64,000 nucleotides of DNA from Typhlomys cinereus (Eukaryota; Chordata; Mammalia; Rodentia; Platacanthomyidae). The DNA lies in assembly GCA_023101885.1 (NCBI GenBank), contig JALPQD010000088.1:5119501-5183500 (forward strand), read 5' to 3'. The first letter of the stretch is position 1. Each line of letters begins with the position of its first letter. The translations under genes and the position numbers were made by a program. Of the stretch, positions 10,958-23,809 are shown in pieces. The notes under the pieces are model-generated. The model worked only from the letters and a program-made list of their open reading frames with translations, did no database searches and was not told the origin of the DNA.

Positions 10958-12346
10958 CCCTCAAGTCCTGAACGGAGTCATGACTTTCTAGAAAGAGGAT
11001 GAGGGACTGGAGTTCTCACCATGTGGCAGACATGGAGCTTCTGAGGACAAGCAGGTACGAAGAGCAGATGGTGAGACCGAGAGAGGAGAAAGGGGACGAA
11101 GCTGGGGGCCAATGGGGAAGAGACCTGGAGAGTGATCTTACTGTCACTGGAATCTGACGAAGGCCAACTGGCCTTCTGATTCCACTGTGTGTGTGGTCAT
11201 GTGAGCGGGTTCTTCATGGAGAGAACAGCACACGGTTAGGACACAGGAGAGAGCATGGAGGAACTGCGTTTCAATCCCTCCTCTTGCAACATGTTTCCTT
11301 TCTCTGACCTCTAATTTCTTTGTGAACAAATGAGAGGACCAGATGCACTCTGTTGACCATGAATATTATTTCAGGAGTGGAATATTTATCTTTACACAAA
11401 GCATGCCTGGACTAGTGTACTGAACACATGAAAGAGGAGCTGCCTTGATTGAACAGGAGGCAGAGCCAAACCCAGGGGATAACATCTTCCTCTCCCCATC
11501 AGGTGCCCCGCGGAACTCCAGGGTCCCTGAAGCACAGTTTGAAAACTGGCAGTGCTCCTAGTCTCAGTTTCTGCTTTTCTTCAGTTGAACTTTCAAAGTA
11601 AGTCTGTGGAGGGAGAAAGTCTCCATGGTCACAAAAATCAAGAGATGGGCCTCCCGTGTCCCTCCAGGACTTCCGAAGTGTCTAGGAGTTCATCTCTTTT
11701 TCTTACTATCAGTACATCTTGCTTTCAAAAAGAAAGCAAGGAAAAGACTGAGGAAGCGTGATCTCCCTAAAAGGAACTTAGAGTCCTCGAAGCAGGAAGG
11801 GAGGCTTGTCAGACCTCAGGGCATCCTTCTTCCTGGAGCATTTCACCTTCTTTCAGAAGAGCTGCCAGGAAGTTGAGGATGACTTGCAAATGGCAGGAGC
11901 ACTGGGCCACGAAGTGGTTCTTTCCTGAAGTGGCTGTGAGCAAACCATTCAACCACCAGAATGTTTCCAATTTGCTTCTGGGCTTGAAAGTGAGGGAGTT
12001 GATGGCTGGTCTCTAGGAGGTTCCTTCATTGCTCTAATTGCTAATTTACTCCCCTGAAATTTGATGAGCAAGTACATGTGTCAGGACCCCTTGCTTTGTC
12101 CTGAGGATTGTCTGATGGATACGTAGATGCTGAAGAAAAAGCATGAACTGACAGGGAGAGCAGATAAGAGGCTCACAGGGGAGAACTCAGCCATGCAGGA
12201 CCTCTAAGATAGAGACAGAGAGAAACAATGAGAAATGCAGAGATACAGACCAAGACAGACACAGAGAGAAGCAAAAATATACAGTGAAAGTGAGTGAATA
12301 AGAGAGAAAATCAGAAGTATAGAGACAGAATGATAAATGGGGAAAT
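10953..12346. other. no gene seen; GA-rich low-complexity tract
   Basis: The sequence appears unique, with no recognisable gene. Positions 12208-12330 are a purine-rich run of AGAGACAGAGA-like units. Short open frames at 11552-11876 on the plus strand match no family known to me. Confidence 0.4.
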
Positions 12347-12685
12347 TTCTATTTTTATGTGTATGAGAGTATGGGTTGCATGCATGTGTGTGCCCATTTG
12401 CATGTGTGTGGGAGCACATGGGTGCTTAAGAGCAATTATCTGAATCATTTTGGATTGCTCTTACACCTTATTGTTTGAGCTTGGGTCACTAATTAAATCC
12501 AAAGCAGGCCATCTCTCTGGCTAGCTAACTTGCATTGGGGATGCCATGCTCAGCTGTGGTCTGGAATTCCAGGCATGCCAGCATGCTCACTGTTTCTTTC
12601 CTACAGGACCTGGAGATCTGAACACTTGTCCTTTTCAATGAGTGCATGAAAAGCGCTTTCACCCATAAGCCATCTCCTCAGATCC
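12347..12685 (-). repeat. B2/B3-type SINE
   Basis: The right end reads, on the minus strand, as a SINE head (GAGGAGATGGCTTATGGGTG), followed toward the left by the CCAGGTCC segment and a TG-rich tail. Sequence divergence suggests an old copy. Confidence 0.6.
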
Positions 12686-13084
12686 TTTTCTGATCTTTTT
12701 TTCTCCATATTTGACTCTCTACCTCAAAGAAAGACAGAACAGACCCAGGGATAAAGAGGAAAGCAGAAAGAGAAACAGATACAACAGAGAAGGTGCAGGA
12801 AAAACCTCAGTAGAGAGACAAAGGGAAAGGCTCAGAGACACAAGGAGACAGTGTCAGAAATAAGACAGAGATGCAAGAGAATGGGGGAGGTGTGGTGTGG
12901 ACGGAAGTTACAGGCATCGGTGTGGCTTTAAAAATTTGTAGTTTTTTTGTCTTGTGGGTGCATGTCTGTGTGTGTATGTGAAAAAGCCTGTCTGTATGCA
13001 TATATGAGTGCATGTATCTGTATGCCTGTGTGTATATGTGTGTGCACCTACACGTATGTGTGTACATGTATTGTTATACAAGCT
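12686..13084. repeat. GA-rich then TG-rich low-complexity sequence
   Basis: Positions 12720-12890 are purine-rich AGACAGA-type repeats. Positions 12950-13075 are degenerate TG/TATG repeats. The open frames here have simple repetitive composition (Cys/Val or Thr/His runs) and are not genes. Confidence 0.7.
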
Positions 13085-14395
13085 CAATGAGTGTATATCC
13101 TTGATGCCCTCCTCTCTCTTCCCTATCATCTCTCTTTCTCCTCTTCCTTCTCTCCTCTGTCTTGGAGTGTTTCTTAACTACTCTCTTCCACCCTCCTGTC
13201 CATCAGCTTTTATGGGCCCCGGAATTCCCTCTGAATCGTATACTTTAATGGAGGTTCAGACCTCTGTGGAAGACTAAGGGGACTCTCCTTGGGCTGCCCA
13301 CTAATATGAGTACTCCCTTATTATCTGTCAACCCCTTGCCTCTAAGGATCCTACTGCCTTAACCCATCCCCCCTGATATCCACACTGGCCTATGGGGGAG
13401 TGTTGATATGTCAGCCATTATGTAGGTCAAACCTCATTTCAGTGAGTTCCTGGCTGCTGCAACCCAGTTTTGAGTGGAGTATCTTGTTTAGCAATGGACC
13501 TCCCCATCTTTAGGCTCTTACAGTCTTGCCACCCCCTCTTCCACAAGGTTTCCTGAGCTTTAGGATGCAGAGAGATTTGGCTTGTCTAGTTCCTGGTGAA
13601 CATGGTAGGGTCATTGGAATTCTCTATTATGGTTGTCTGTTGTTTTCGGTTTTGCCATTCTTGCACTACACTAGGCTGCATCTTGTTTGGGTGTTGAGAT
13701 CTTCTCCTACCAAAGTAAGAAGACTGTTAAAAAAGAAGGTCTTTATAGAAGAAGAGCTTGAAAGCAGAGGGAAGATAGGAGTGTAGGACACAGTAGCGAG
13801 TGGGGTCATCCTCCAGGTTGCCAACCAGCTGCTATCTACCTACCAACCCCTATCCCCTCTCTGACAAGGGACACATGCCCATCACTTCAAACCTGTTCAA
13901 ACGCAAGTGAACAGGAAGGAAAGTGACAGTGGACAGTGTCAGATGTCTTGCTGCTTACAGGCCATTCTTGACCGTGGCCTGATTGAACTCTGCTCCTTTG
14001 CCTCTATTCTCTTGGGGTCTTCTTTCTTCTGCCCTCCGAATTATAATCCTTTGTGGTTATAATGGGTGTTGCAGAGATTTCCCTTAAGTATGTCATTATG
14101 AGTTTTTTTTAATTAGGTTCCATTTATAAGGGAGAACACGCAGCATCTAACTTTATGTCCTTGGGATACTTTTCTCAATATAACTTCCAATTCCATCCAC
14201 TCACCAGAAATTTCATTCATTCTTTTTTTTTTAATGGCTGAGTAGTATTCTGTTGTATAAATGTACCACATTTTCATTATCCATTCATCAACTTGTGCAT
14301 TTAGATTGATTCCATGATTTTGCTGTTGTGAATAGTGCTTCGATGACCATGGATGTACACATGCCGCTATGGTAAGAAGAAGCATATTTGGGGAA
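13085..14395 (-). mobile_element. LINE-1 3' end with ORF2 C-terminal fragment
   Basis: Read on the minus strand, the element enters in the ORF2 C-terminus (14113-14385; motifs [15 protein letters not shown] and GEWMELE). It then runs through the 3'UTR to a tail near 13085. The 3'UTR matches the type at 43560-44640. The element is 5' truncated and its frame degenerates. Confidence 0.8.
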
Positions 14396-14812
14396 GATTT
14401 TTAGATGTAAGATGGGAAGATTTTTAGAGTCCTCAACTGTATAAGGTGGGTCCATTAGCCAGTTATTTGTGGTTTCTGTGACTCTGTTAAAGTCGTGAAA
14501 AATTTTAGTGTTTTTTAAGGATTACAGAGGAGTGCAGGTGTGGGGTGGGGTGGGGGTGGCAGACTAGGGTGGGTGGGGGTGGTGGAGACTGTCCACCTGT
14601 GGGTTTAAAGGGTGTGTTCGCAGGGACCAGGACCAACCCAGCTAAGATTACAGAGACTGCTGGGTCCATGACTCAGGAGCTAAAGGTCTGATTCCCAAAT
14701 TTTTGACCTTTAATTATTGATCATATAGCAATTTCATTCATGTGTGTAATTCATTCCAACTACCCTTGTCCCCTCCATCCTCTGTCTTCTAGCTTCCCTT
14801 TCTTTCCTACTT

Positions 14813-14848
<36 letters not shown>

Positions 14849-15244
14849 ATGGTCCTATCTTTTCCTTTTGTTTTGTGCCCATGGTTAGGAACTCTCCAGC
14901 GTCATTTGGCAGGGAAACTGGCGGGTTCACAACAGAGCACAATGATTCCTTCTCTCCCAGAATTCATCAGTGGCCAGTAGCACAGCAGGGTAATTTTGGG
15001 CTCCCTGAGTTTCTCCCATGCCCATGGTTGACTGTTAAAAAGGCCCAGTCTCATGCAGGTAACACAACTATGTGTGTACATAGAGTTGTGAGTTGTATAT
15101 TCCTTGCCAAAAGCCTCTGACAAGGGCTGAGGACTTCATTCTAAGGACAGAGTGATAGGAAAGAAGGTCCTTATTCCATCCATTTATCTTTGTAAATGAT
15201 CCCTCAAATCATGACACCTTGTTCTATGATATAAAGTAGAGTGT
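14396..15244. other. no gene seen; G-rich and poly(T) tracts
   Basis: Positions 14538-14585 are G-rich with many GGGG and GGG runs. Positions 14815-14846 are 32 consecutive T, possibly the tail of a retroposed copy on the minus strand. No supported reading frame is present. Confidence 0.6.
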
Positions 15245-16762
15245 TGATAAGATAAAAACAGAGAATGTGAAACAACACCAAATGCTGGAGAGGATGTGGA
15301 GAGAGGGGAACTCTCCTACATTGCTGGTGGGAATGCAGGCTTATACAACCACTTTGGCAAGCCGTCTGGTGATTCTTAAAGAAGTTAAAAATTGAAATGC
15401 CATGTGACCCAGCTATTCCACTTTTGGGAATAACTCCCCAAACAGCAAAAATTCACCTCGATAGCACAAGCACGACCATGTTCATAGCAGCACTGTTTAC
15501 AATAGCAAAGTCATGGAATCAATCCAAATGTCCAACAGTTGACGAGTGTATAAGCAAAATGTGGTACATTTATACAATGGAATATTACTCAGCCATCAAA
15601 AATGATGAATTAATGCAATCTGCCGGGAAATGGATGGAATTAGAAATAATTATATTGAATGAAGTATCCCAGACACAGAAAATTAAGCGCCGTATGTACT
15701 CCCTAATACCAAACCCACTTAGAGACACACCCAAAGATAAATCTCTGTAATACCTACAGTAACTGCAAAGATTATAAACAGGAGAGAAGGGGAAGGAGGT
15801 CCCCACCAGAAACAAGGAGAGAGGGGATCATGCTACAGCAGAGATAATAGGCCACCATCAAGGATTGCAAGTAAGCAATGAGACACCTGGTTAAGTTCAC
15901 AGACTGTCCTTCCTGGTCACTTGCAACCAATGGGGAATGATCTTACCAGAAAAGGAAGGCATACAGTCTGGCAGATAGAAGATAACCATTTTGCAATGGG
16001 AGACTGACTCACCATCACCACAGTCTCCTACTCTTATTCCATCTACCTTTGAATCTATCCTTATAATAAGACTCTATTTTAACAGCTTTTTATTTCTGGC
16101 CAGGGGGTGACATTCAATACCCATCAGGATGGAGCCAAGGGCATTGCAGGAGCAGCAAAACTGAAAAAAAATCAACAAACCATAATTCAGAACATCAGAG
16201 ACTCTATATCAATCACTTGGAATCAGGCCTGCCTAATCTCTCTCCATCCAGAAGCTCAGGGAAGTTTGTGGAAGAGGGGGCGGTAAGATTGTAAGAGCCT
16301 AAAAATGGGGAAGAGCAACGATATGCAAGATACTCCACACAAGTTAGGGCTGAAGCAATTATAACAGGACTCTGCATGATCTGCGCAATGACCAACATAT
16401 CATTGACCCCTCAAAGTCTAGCATGGACTAAAGACACTAGGATCCTTAGAAGCAAGGGATTAACAATCACAGTAGTGTTCCTATACTTAAGGGGAACACA
16501 AGAAAGAGTTCTAGGAAATGCCACTGAGTCCTCACACTTCATCAGAGAGGAGGACCCAGAGGAAAGTTTGATATACACATTAAAGGATGTTTCAGAGATG
16601 GGGGGAGGGGGCACTGGGAGAAAGGGAAGGAGGGGGGAAAGGAACGGGCAAAGGGGAGAGGGAGCAGGGAGGTCTAGGGAGGGGTAGAGGGAGGGAGGGG
16701 ACAGGAGTACCTATTACGTTTGTATGAGCCGAAAAATAAATAAATTAATTAATTAAAAAAAA
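15245..16762 (+). mobile_element. LINE-1 3' end with open ORF2 C-terminus
   Basis: The 5' truncated L1 starts in ORF2 and keeps an open C-terminal frame of 117 codons at 15397-15750 (motifs [22 protein letters not shown]). The full 3'UTR follows, with a polypurine tract at 16595-16705, and an A-rich tail. L1 ORF2 encodes the endonuclease and reverse transcriptase; only the part after the RT domain remains. The open frame suggests a fairly recent insertion. Confidence 0.88.
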
Positions 16763-17668
16763 AAACCAAGAGAATGTGACCGCAAAGGAGGCAGTTGTCA
16801 GAGAATGGATTTCTTCCAGATTCATTCTTTCTTACTTCTGATATGATATTGCAAGGAAAACTCCATCTTAATCTAGGAATAGACTTTCTCACTCCAATCC
16901 CTCCTTTAATCTTCCTGCTTTGCCAGACCTCCTCCCTGTCTACATTATTATTCATGGCTGTTTTCCTTTCCTGAACCTAGAGCAGAGCTAATCTTGTCCT
17001 TTAGCAGAATTCAGTTGCCAGAATTGTAATTGGGAAGTAGTGTCCTCACAGGTCTACCAATGGAAAGTAGTTTAATGTATCATTAGTTCAATTGTTTCTT
17101 CATTTTAACTTTTTGATTTCTTCCCTGTTTCATTTCTAAGACTGTTTCATTAAGAAATTCATTTTTGCCAAGCTTGTTTGCACATGAGTGTAATCCAAAC
17201 AGCAGGGAGGATAAAACCCAGGGTCATAAATTTGAAACTATTTTGGCCCATATATATGTATGACAAGAACCTGTGTCAAAAAACAAACAAATATGGATAT
17301 TTAATCCACTGCCAATTCCATGACTTAGAGATTCTGGTGAAAGAGGGCATGTAAATGTAAAAAGACAGTAAGAATGTAAGAGCTTAAGGATGTGAAGTAC
17401 TGCCAGACAGTAAGTAGCCTCTGTCCACATCAGGATGGTCATACCTGAGAGCACCATACAATGATGTCTACTTCCACTAGCCCTCTACAACAGCTGGCCT
17501 ATCAATATTTCATCATGGAATAAGGAGGATTCCAGGAGGTATGGTCTTTGAGAGATAGTTTAGAATGAAAGGGAGAGCTCTTTTACTTGACAGTTGACCC
17601 AATGGTGAACTATTTATGCCACAGCAGGTGCACATGCATTCAGCAATACAAGCAATGTGGATGAGGTC
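16763..17668. other. no gene seen
   Basis: The sequence is AT-rich with no recognised repeat or gene. Positions 17280-17600 have weak likeness to an L1 3'UTR (AGCTTAAGGATGTGAAG-like segment), too diverged to call. Confidence 0.35.
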
Positions 17669-20376
17669 TGTTATGCTTTGAATGTGACTTGCCTCTCACA
17701 GGCTCATGTGTTTACATTTATAACTGCTTAGGAAGTTTAGGAAGGTCATGGCAAATTTAGGAGATGGAGTATTGCTAAAGGAAGGTAGGTCACAGGGAGT
17801 GACCTTGAGGTCAAATACCCCTGGCCACCTTCCTTTAACAGTCTGCTCTTGCAGTTTGCTGCTTATTCTCTCTGTCTTCATGATGGGCATGACCTGAATT
17901 TCCTCCAGCTTCTATCTTTTACCATATCTTTCCCACCATCATGGACTATGTCCCTTTTGGAACTGTAAGCCTTAAATGGTTTAAGTCTTAGTGTTGTCTC
18001 ACAATAACAGAGAAGAGTAAGTGTGACAAAGATTGGTGGGGTGTTGCTATCAGTCAAAGAGGACCTTGAAACAGAAAATGAAGTGTTGCTATGGAGCTAA
18101 AAGAACTTGGTACGAAGAAGTAAGGCCATTGGTGTGGTATGTTTTACGTGCCTTTGGAACTGTGTGTAGAGAGAAATATAAGGAACTTTGGGACTTTGGG
18201 GTAGGAAAGATTTTGCATATTGGAGATGGAGCTTAAAAGGCCATTCTAGGGTGAGCTATGAAGAATGTAACACTGAGAGAAGTGCAGACTGTGAAAACTT
18301 ACCTGGTGATGGACCAGAGGGTGATGGAGACAGTTGTGGATGCTGGACTAAAGCAATTGGAGTGATGCTTTAGCAGAGAGCTTGGCTAAGTTTTACCTAC
18401 CTCATAAAAGCTTGACTGAAGTTAAACTGAAGTATTTAATTTTTTTCAAGACAAGATAATCTCGACAGTGTGGCGGGATACCTTTTAGTGCTCTTGGTCA
18501 TTCTTATTATTAAAAAAAAACAGCAAGGACTCAGGAAAAAAAAACAAAACCTGCAAAGTTTGATGAAGAAAAATGTGATAGCAAACTTCAAGAGTTGAAC
18601 TAGGAGAACACAGAACAAATGGCTATTAGCTCCATTAGTGAAACAAAGCCTGTTCTTTATTGCCACATTCTGAGGGCAAGACTCCCTGGGAATAACACCC
18701 AACAATAACAATGTGAATTCTTCTGAAAGAAAAGAGTCAACTGTCAGAGTTCCAAAGCAATATTGTGCTTTTGCTCCTCTAAGGCAACTTCCCAGTAGAG
18801 ATTCTCTCCAGTGTCAGCACAAAAAAAGCCCGCCAGCTGTGAAACGGCTGCGATCCAAGGGGACCAGTCTCCAATCCAAGGTTATACCAGAAACTGTCAA
18901 TGTCATCCAGGTGGTCCTGTTTTTAGAGATATTAAAGATGCAAGAGTGAGACGCATATGAATTCCCCCTCTAAGATTTCGGAGTGGCTGTAGCCAAGCAA
19001 GGCATTTTTTTTTGTGAAGTTGAATCCCATATTGTCATAAGACATGAGGATTTTAGAGACGCCAGAGCCAATGTGGGACATTTGCCAAGGAGGGCTCTAC
19101 ACCATTTTGGTGTCACCAACCCAAAGAAGTTATATGTTCTGCTCTGGTGGAGTAGGAATGAAGCCATTTAGAGCTGAGATGATTTCAACAGGCAGCTCAT
19201 ATGCTAGATGTGGAATTGCAGGATTTGGAGTTTGATCTGCTGGTTTCCAGTCTTGTTATAGACTGATATTTCCAGGATATTTCCCGGTTCCTCTTGCAAT
19301 ATTTATTCTGTATTGTATGTTGGAGTATGTAATGTAGGAGGTTTTGGACTTCAGACTTTTGAAGTGTGTTGGTGTGGGACTTTAAGATAGGCTTCCCTTC
19401 CCCCAGCACCTAGCTCTCCGCCCGTTGGCATTCTTAGGCTTCCCTTCCCCTAGCACCTAGCGCTCCGCCCGCGCGCATTCTAAAGCTTCCGGCTGGCGCC
19501 AGCCCAAAGGCACCAACCTTGTTTCGGCGATCTCGGGCGGGACTTGCCATTCCGCCCTCCACCCTGGGCGGTACGGGAACTGTCCAGAGACTCCGCTATC
19601 AGCAAAAGAACATTTGGTGGTCAGCTTTATCACCCTATAACTCAACTGCCCAGAGACACCGCTATCAGCAAAAGAACATTTGTTGGTTAACTTTATTGTG
19701 TGCCGTGTTCCCATAGAGTTTGCTGTGACTGCTTTCATTATAAAAACCCTACCCCCATCTCAGTCAGGGCCGCTCCTTCCTTGCTTGCAAGAGGGACGGT
19801 CCTAGCGAGCCAGATTAAACTTGCCTTATGCCTCTTGCAGCAACCTCTCGGTCCTCATGGTTCTTCTCGGGGTCTGGGTGGGTGATAAACAGGGACTTCG
19901 GTTCCAACATTGGGACTGAAGATACAGTCTATGGAACTTTTAAGATTGGACTGAGTACAGTTTGCATATGAGGTGGTCATGAACCTGTGGGAGCTAAGGG
20001 TGAAGTGCTTTGATTTGAATTTGAGTTGTCCCTTATAGGCTTATGTGTTTGTATCATAGTTGCTATTGTTTGGGAAGGTGATGGCCCCTTTAAGAGGTGG
20101 AGCTTTGCTGGAAGAAGGCAGTCCACAGTGGCAGGCCTCTGGTCAGATTGCTCCCTGGTCAGATTGCTCTGCTCTGCTTCCACTAGCAATCTGCTCTTTC
20201 AGTTGCTGCTTATTCTCTCTGTCTCTGTGATGGATGTGATCTGAGCCTCCTCTTCTTTCTGCTCTGATGCACTATATGTCTTCTGTAATTGTAAACCAGA
20301 TAAATCTCCCTTTCTTTCCTTAAGTTGTTTGAGTTTGTGAGTTGTCTTCCGGCAGCAGAAAAGAATAACTAAGAAC
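17669..20376 (+). mobile_element. MaLR-like LTR element with both LTRs, interrupted
   Basis: The 5' LTR at about 17669-18028 and the 3' LTR at about 20006-20376 resemble each other: a start near TTTGAATNTGA, then GGCTCATGTGTTT, then ATAAATCTCC-type poly(A) text. They flank about 1.4 kb of internal sequence similar to 46756-48315. The internal start carries the ...GTGGGGTGTTGCT... text seen in other class III elements of the window. No retroviral reading frame is intact. A solo LTR sits inside at 19373-19909. Assignment to MaLR is from general likeness and is not certain. Confidence 0.6.
19373..19909 (+). mobile_element. solo LTR, ERV1-like, 537 bases
   Basis: The solo LTR starts TGTGGGAC and ends TTCCAACA and is flanked by a perfect 4-base duplication TTGG (19369-19372 and 19910-19913), the size typical of gammaretrovirus-type integration. 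It is much more GC-rich than its surroundings. It has a TATAAAAA box at 19739-19746 and an ATTAAA signal at 19814-19819. Two tandem duplications lie in U3: a 47-base unit at 19388-19481 and a 66-base-period unit at 19578-19696. No internal genes remain, so it arose by LTR-LTR recombination. Confidence 0.82.
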
Positions 20377-20497
20377 ATGCAAATGAATCACGCATGAAGA
20401 GGATCATGACAGTAAGAGGTTAGACAGGAAAAACAACAAAATATGTTTGAATAATGTTGTTTGAGATTGAGTCCATCAGTCCTAGAAAATGACAATC

Positions 20498-20691
20498 TAA
20501 AAAAATTTATTTATTTATTCATTCATTCATTCATTCATTTATAGAGAGATAGCATGTGTATGCATTGTACTACCCACGTGCATGGGTCAGATAACAACTT
20601 TGGCTCCCTCTTTCCACCAGGTAGTCTCTAGTAATCAACCACAGATAAAGGTATGGACACTTTTACCTGTTGAACCATCTCATAAATCCTA
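20498..20691 (-). repeat. B2-type SINE
   Basis: An (ATTT)/(ATTC) tail lies at the left and a degenerate head (GATGGTTCAACAGG on the minus strand) at the right. It lies just past the MaLR-like element. Confidence 0.55.
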
Positions 20692-22180
20692 GAATATAAT
20701 TTATAGAATGGCATGATTCTATAATTGTTGAAATTAATCCTAGCTGGAGGAAGTTTGACAAATTCTCTTTCCTTAAAGAAATCTTCCGAAAAGACTTAAA
20801 CAGATTTGACCCAAGTTGCTTAACATTGTCTTCTTTATCTTAGATTGATATCACAGATGCATGTGAGGACGTGTGTTCTCCTGCAATGGTCCGTGGTATC
20901 ATGTGGATGTGCACTTAGAATTTATTTAATATGTTAGGACATAGAGGCCTCAGGATATGTTAACAAATCAGCTTTATCAGTTTCATCTCAGAGAAAAAAA
21001 TTTGAAATCTTCATCTCAGAATTGATGGTTATAATAGCAATATTTCAAATTTGCTAAAAATTACATTTTTAAATGTTTTCAACACAAAAATATAAGTATA
21101 ACAAATAGTAAGTTTGTTAACTAGTCTGGTTACCCTAAATTGTTTTTCTATTTCAGTGATAAAATTCCTGATAAAAGCAACTTTAGATGAAAAGGGTTTA
21201 TTTCACCTCACAACTCAAGAGTACACCCTATCATAGGGAAGTCACAGTGGCAAGAGCCTTAGACAACTAGTCACATTACATCCACAGTAAAGGAGCAGAG
21301 ATCAGCGGGTGAATATATGCATTTCACTTGATTTCTCCTTTTATTTAACTCAGGATCCCCAATCCAGGAAGTAAGACCATCCATTTTTCTTTACACTGGT
21401 GTTCCCATATCAATTAATGCAGTTAAGACAACCCTTCACAGGCACGCCCAGAGCCCAACCTTAATCTAGAGATTCCCTCTCAAGCGTGCATGGGAGTTTA
21501 CCTCCTAGTTGTCACGTTGAAAATTAATACAAACCACCACACTGAGCATTAAACATTGTATATCAAGACATGCTTTTGTACTCTGTAATACACAAAATTA
21601 CTATCTATCAATTATGAAATATTTTAAAAACATGTTTAAAGATTTCTAATTCAGTTGCAAATTTTAAAATAGCATGCCAAAAAGTCTGTCTCTATCCTGT
21701 AGCACGCTGTAAGGAATGAAGAAAATGCACAGGTGAATCCAACAAGTCTGTGTCAAGAATTAAGAAAGTACTTATAAGGAACTCACTGAATGGAAATGAT
21801 AGTAAGCCTTACAATATCGTCCTTTATTAAAGGTAGGAATAGAAAGGTGTTCTGTGATGCTGCTGCTGAAATACAATCTGCATATTGGAGTGAAAGGGCC
21901 AGTGCAAATATGAGCACTGCAACACTTTGTAATAAATCAGCGAAAGTTGGAAATTGCCTAAATATTCATCAGTAGGCCAGAAAGTATATATTAGTTTATA
22001 AATTCTATGGAGCATTTAAAAGACTGAGTTAGATCTATGGACAATGACACATAAAGGCTTCAAGAAATAATATAGGGAATTGGGGAGCTAGTTCAGGAAG
22101 TAAAGCTTGAGGACCTGAGTTTGGACCAACAGTTGTTAAGTTAGTGGGGAGAGCAGGGAAAGAATCGAGAGCAACAATAT
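20692..22180. other. no gene seen; one interspersed repeat at 21150-21540
   Basis: Positions 21150-21540 resemble a common rodent non-coding repeat (ATAAAATTCCTGATAAAAGC near the start, CTCCTAGTTGTCACGTTG near the end). The rest is AT-rich and unassigned. A short piece at 22080-22130 looks like a SINE head. Confidence 0.4.
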
Positions 22181-23060
22181 GACACTCAATGTGGGTCGAC
22201 ATCCATTAATAAAGAGACGCTAACACAAGGGAGAGACCTAAAATCACTAGCTTTATTAAAGCTGAAGACCTCCTGGTGGTCAAAGGAACCACAGTTTAGC
22301 TTTAAGATAGGACAATGTTAGAACAGAAGAGACAGCTTAATGTCAGGGAGGATAAGGAGAACGCTACCTTGGACAGCATGGTGGAAGAAACTCTGCATGG
22401 AGCCCCCAGACAACAGGCCTTCAGACATTTCTAAGGAAGAAATTAGAGATGTGTAAGGTGGGAAATAAAACATTGTCATTAGGGTGGGGAGGTCAGGGAT
22501 CTAGGGGCATCAGTGGGAAGTAGATTAGGTGGTTCCTGTGGTTGACTCTGGGAATTTTCACATTCCGGTCAGGGTAGAGGAGTTTTACAAAATGGCCTGG
22601 CTATGGCCAATACCAGCATCTATGGAAACTCCAGGCTTGGTGATCTAATGTCAGAGCTGGGGAGGCAGAGACAAGATCTCAGGACCTCACTGAGCAGCCA
22701 GTCTCAGTATAATGGTGAGCTCCAGGTTCAGTGACAGACCCTGTCTCAAAAACGTAAAGTGGAAAGTGATTGAGAAGACACCCAGCATAGCAGCCTCTGA
22801 TCTTCAAACATGTAGGCTTGGCAGTAGGTATCTGCATAGACACATAACACACACAGGCATGCATGCCTACATACACACACATACATAAACACACACATGT
22901 ACATATATGCAAAACAAACATGAATATGCAAGAACCTCTTAAATATACACATTTCATTTCCTTTGTACACATACCTGCATAAGACGACATGTACATATAT
23001 GCAAATAAAACATGAATATGCAAGAACCTCTTAAATATACATATTTCATTTCCTGTGTAC
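22181..23060. repeat. diverged LTR/SINE-like repeats
   Basis: Positions 22190-22600 carry a TTTATTAAAG-type text typical of an LTR read antisense, unclassified. Positions 22640-23050 contain SINE-like text followed by CA/CATA-rich sequence. An imperfect direct duplication of about 80 bases lies inside it (about 22895-22975 against 22988-23068, both with ATGAATATGCAAGAACCTCT). Confidence 0.4.
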
Positions 23061-23809
23061 ACATACCTGCATGAGATAACTGAGTCATATGTCTATCATA
23101 TTTTGTATGAACATTCATGATTTTTATAGCAATAGATGTGGGGAAAAATGCTAGCATGAAGCAGTCATTACTTCCTACACAGTACAGAAAAGAGTTAAAT
23201 TAACAATATCAGTTAAAAGAGAACTTTTCAAAAATTTTACAACAAGGAATTCATGTATGTGTTATGGAGCTGAAACTTGAATTTTAAAAATAAGTTTTAA
23301 ACATTTTAAAAATGAATTTAAAAATTAAAAAATGCAACTCCTGGCATGTAATGAGCAACCACCAAATACAGATTTTCTTCCTTTTGCATGACATCTCTAA
23401 ATTGGCTACAAGATGAACTCAGGAAATCATTTTTAAGTATGTGATTGGCCACAAATTTGTCCTCCATTTTGAAGAAAGAATAAAGAGTGTAGACAAGGCT
23501 AACACTTCTTAAGCAAGAAAAAAAAAACCTATGAAATGGAAATAAAGGAATCTTACAGGGTCCTGTAAGAATAAGCATCTGTAATATTTATTCTAGTCGG
23601 AGGAGATCTAGGATCAAGAAAGGCTAAAGAAAAGGTTCTATTGTCTGAGTCAGCCCTTCCCCTAGATTTATCCAGTAGTATAAAACATAATAGAATTGAT
23701 TTGATGATGATAGTGGTTTATTGCTCAAATTCTCAACCATTTATTGCGATTTACAAATGTGTAAGGTTTTTCTTTTTTTTTTTTTAACCTAACTATAACA
23801 CATAGAGAG
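23061..23809. other. no gene seen
   Basis: The sequence is AT-rich, between the repeats and the olfactory receptor pseudogene. The minus-strand open frame at 23318-23578 shows no recognisable family and is probably chance. Confidence 0.4.

Noticed and set aside
14760..14942. Minus-strand frame with a poly-Lys run
   Set aside because: It is translation of the 32-base poly(T) tract.
22679..23062. Minus-strand frames rich in Cys, Val, Met and Tyr
   Set aside because: They are products of CA/CATA-rich repeats; the composition is that of a simple repeat.
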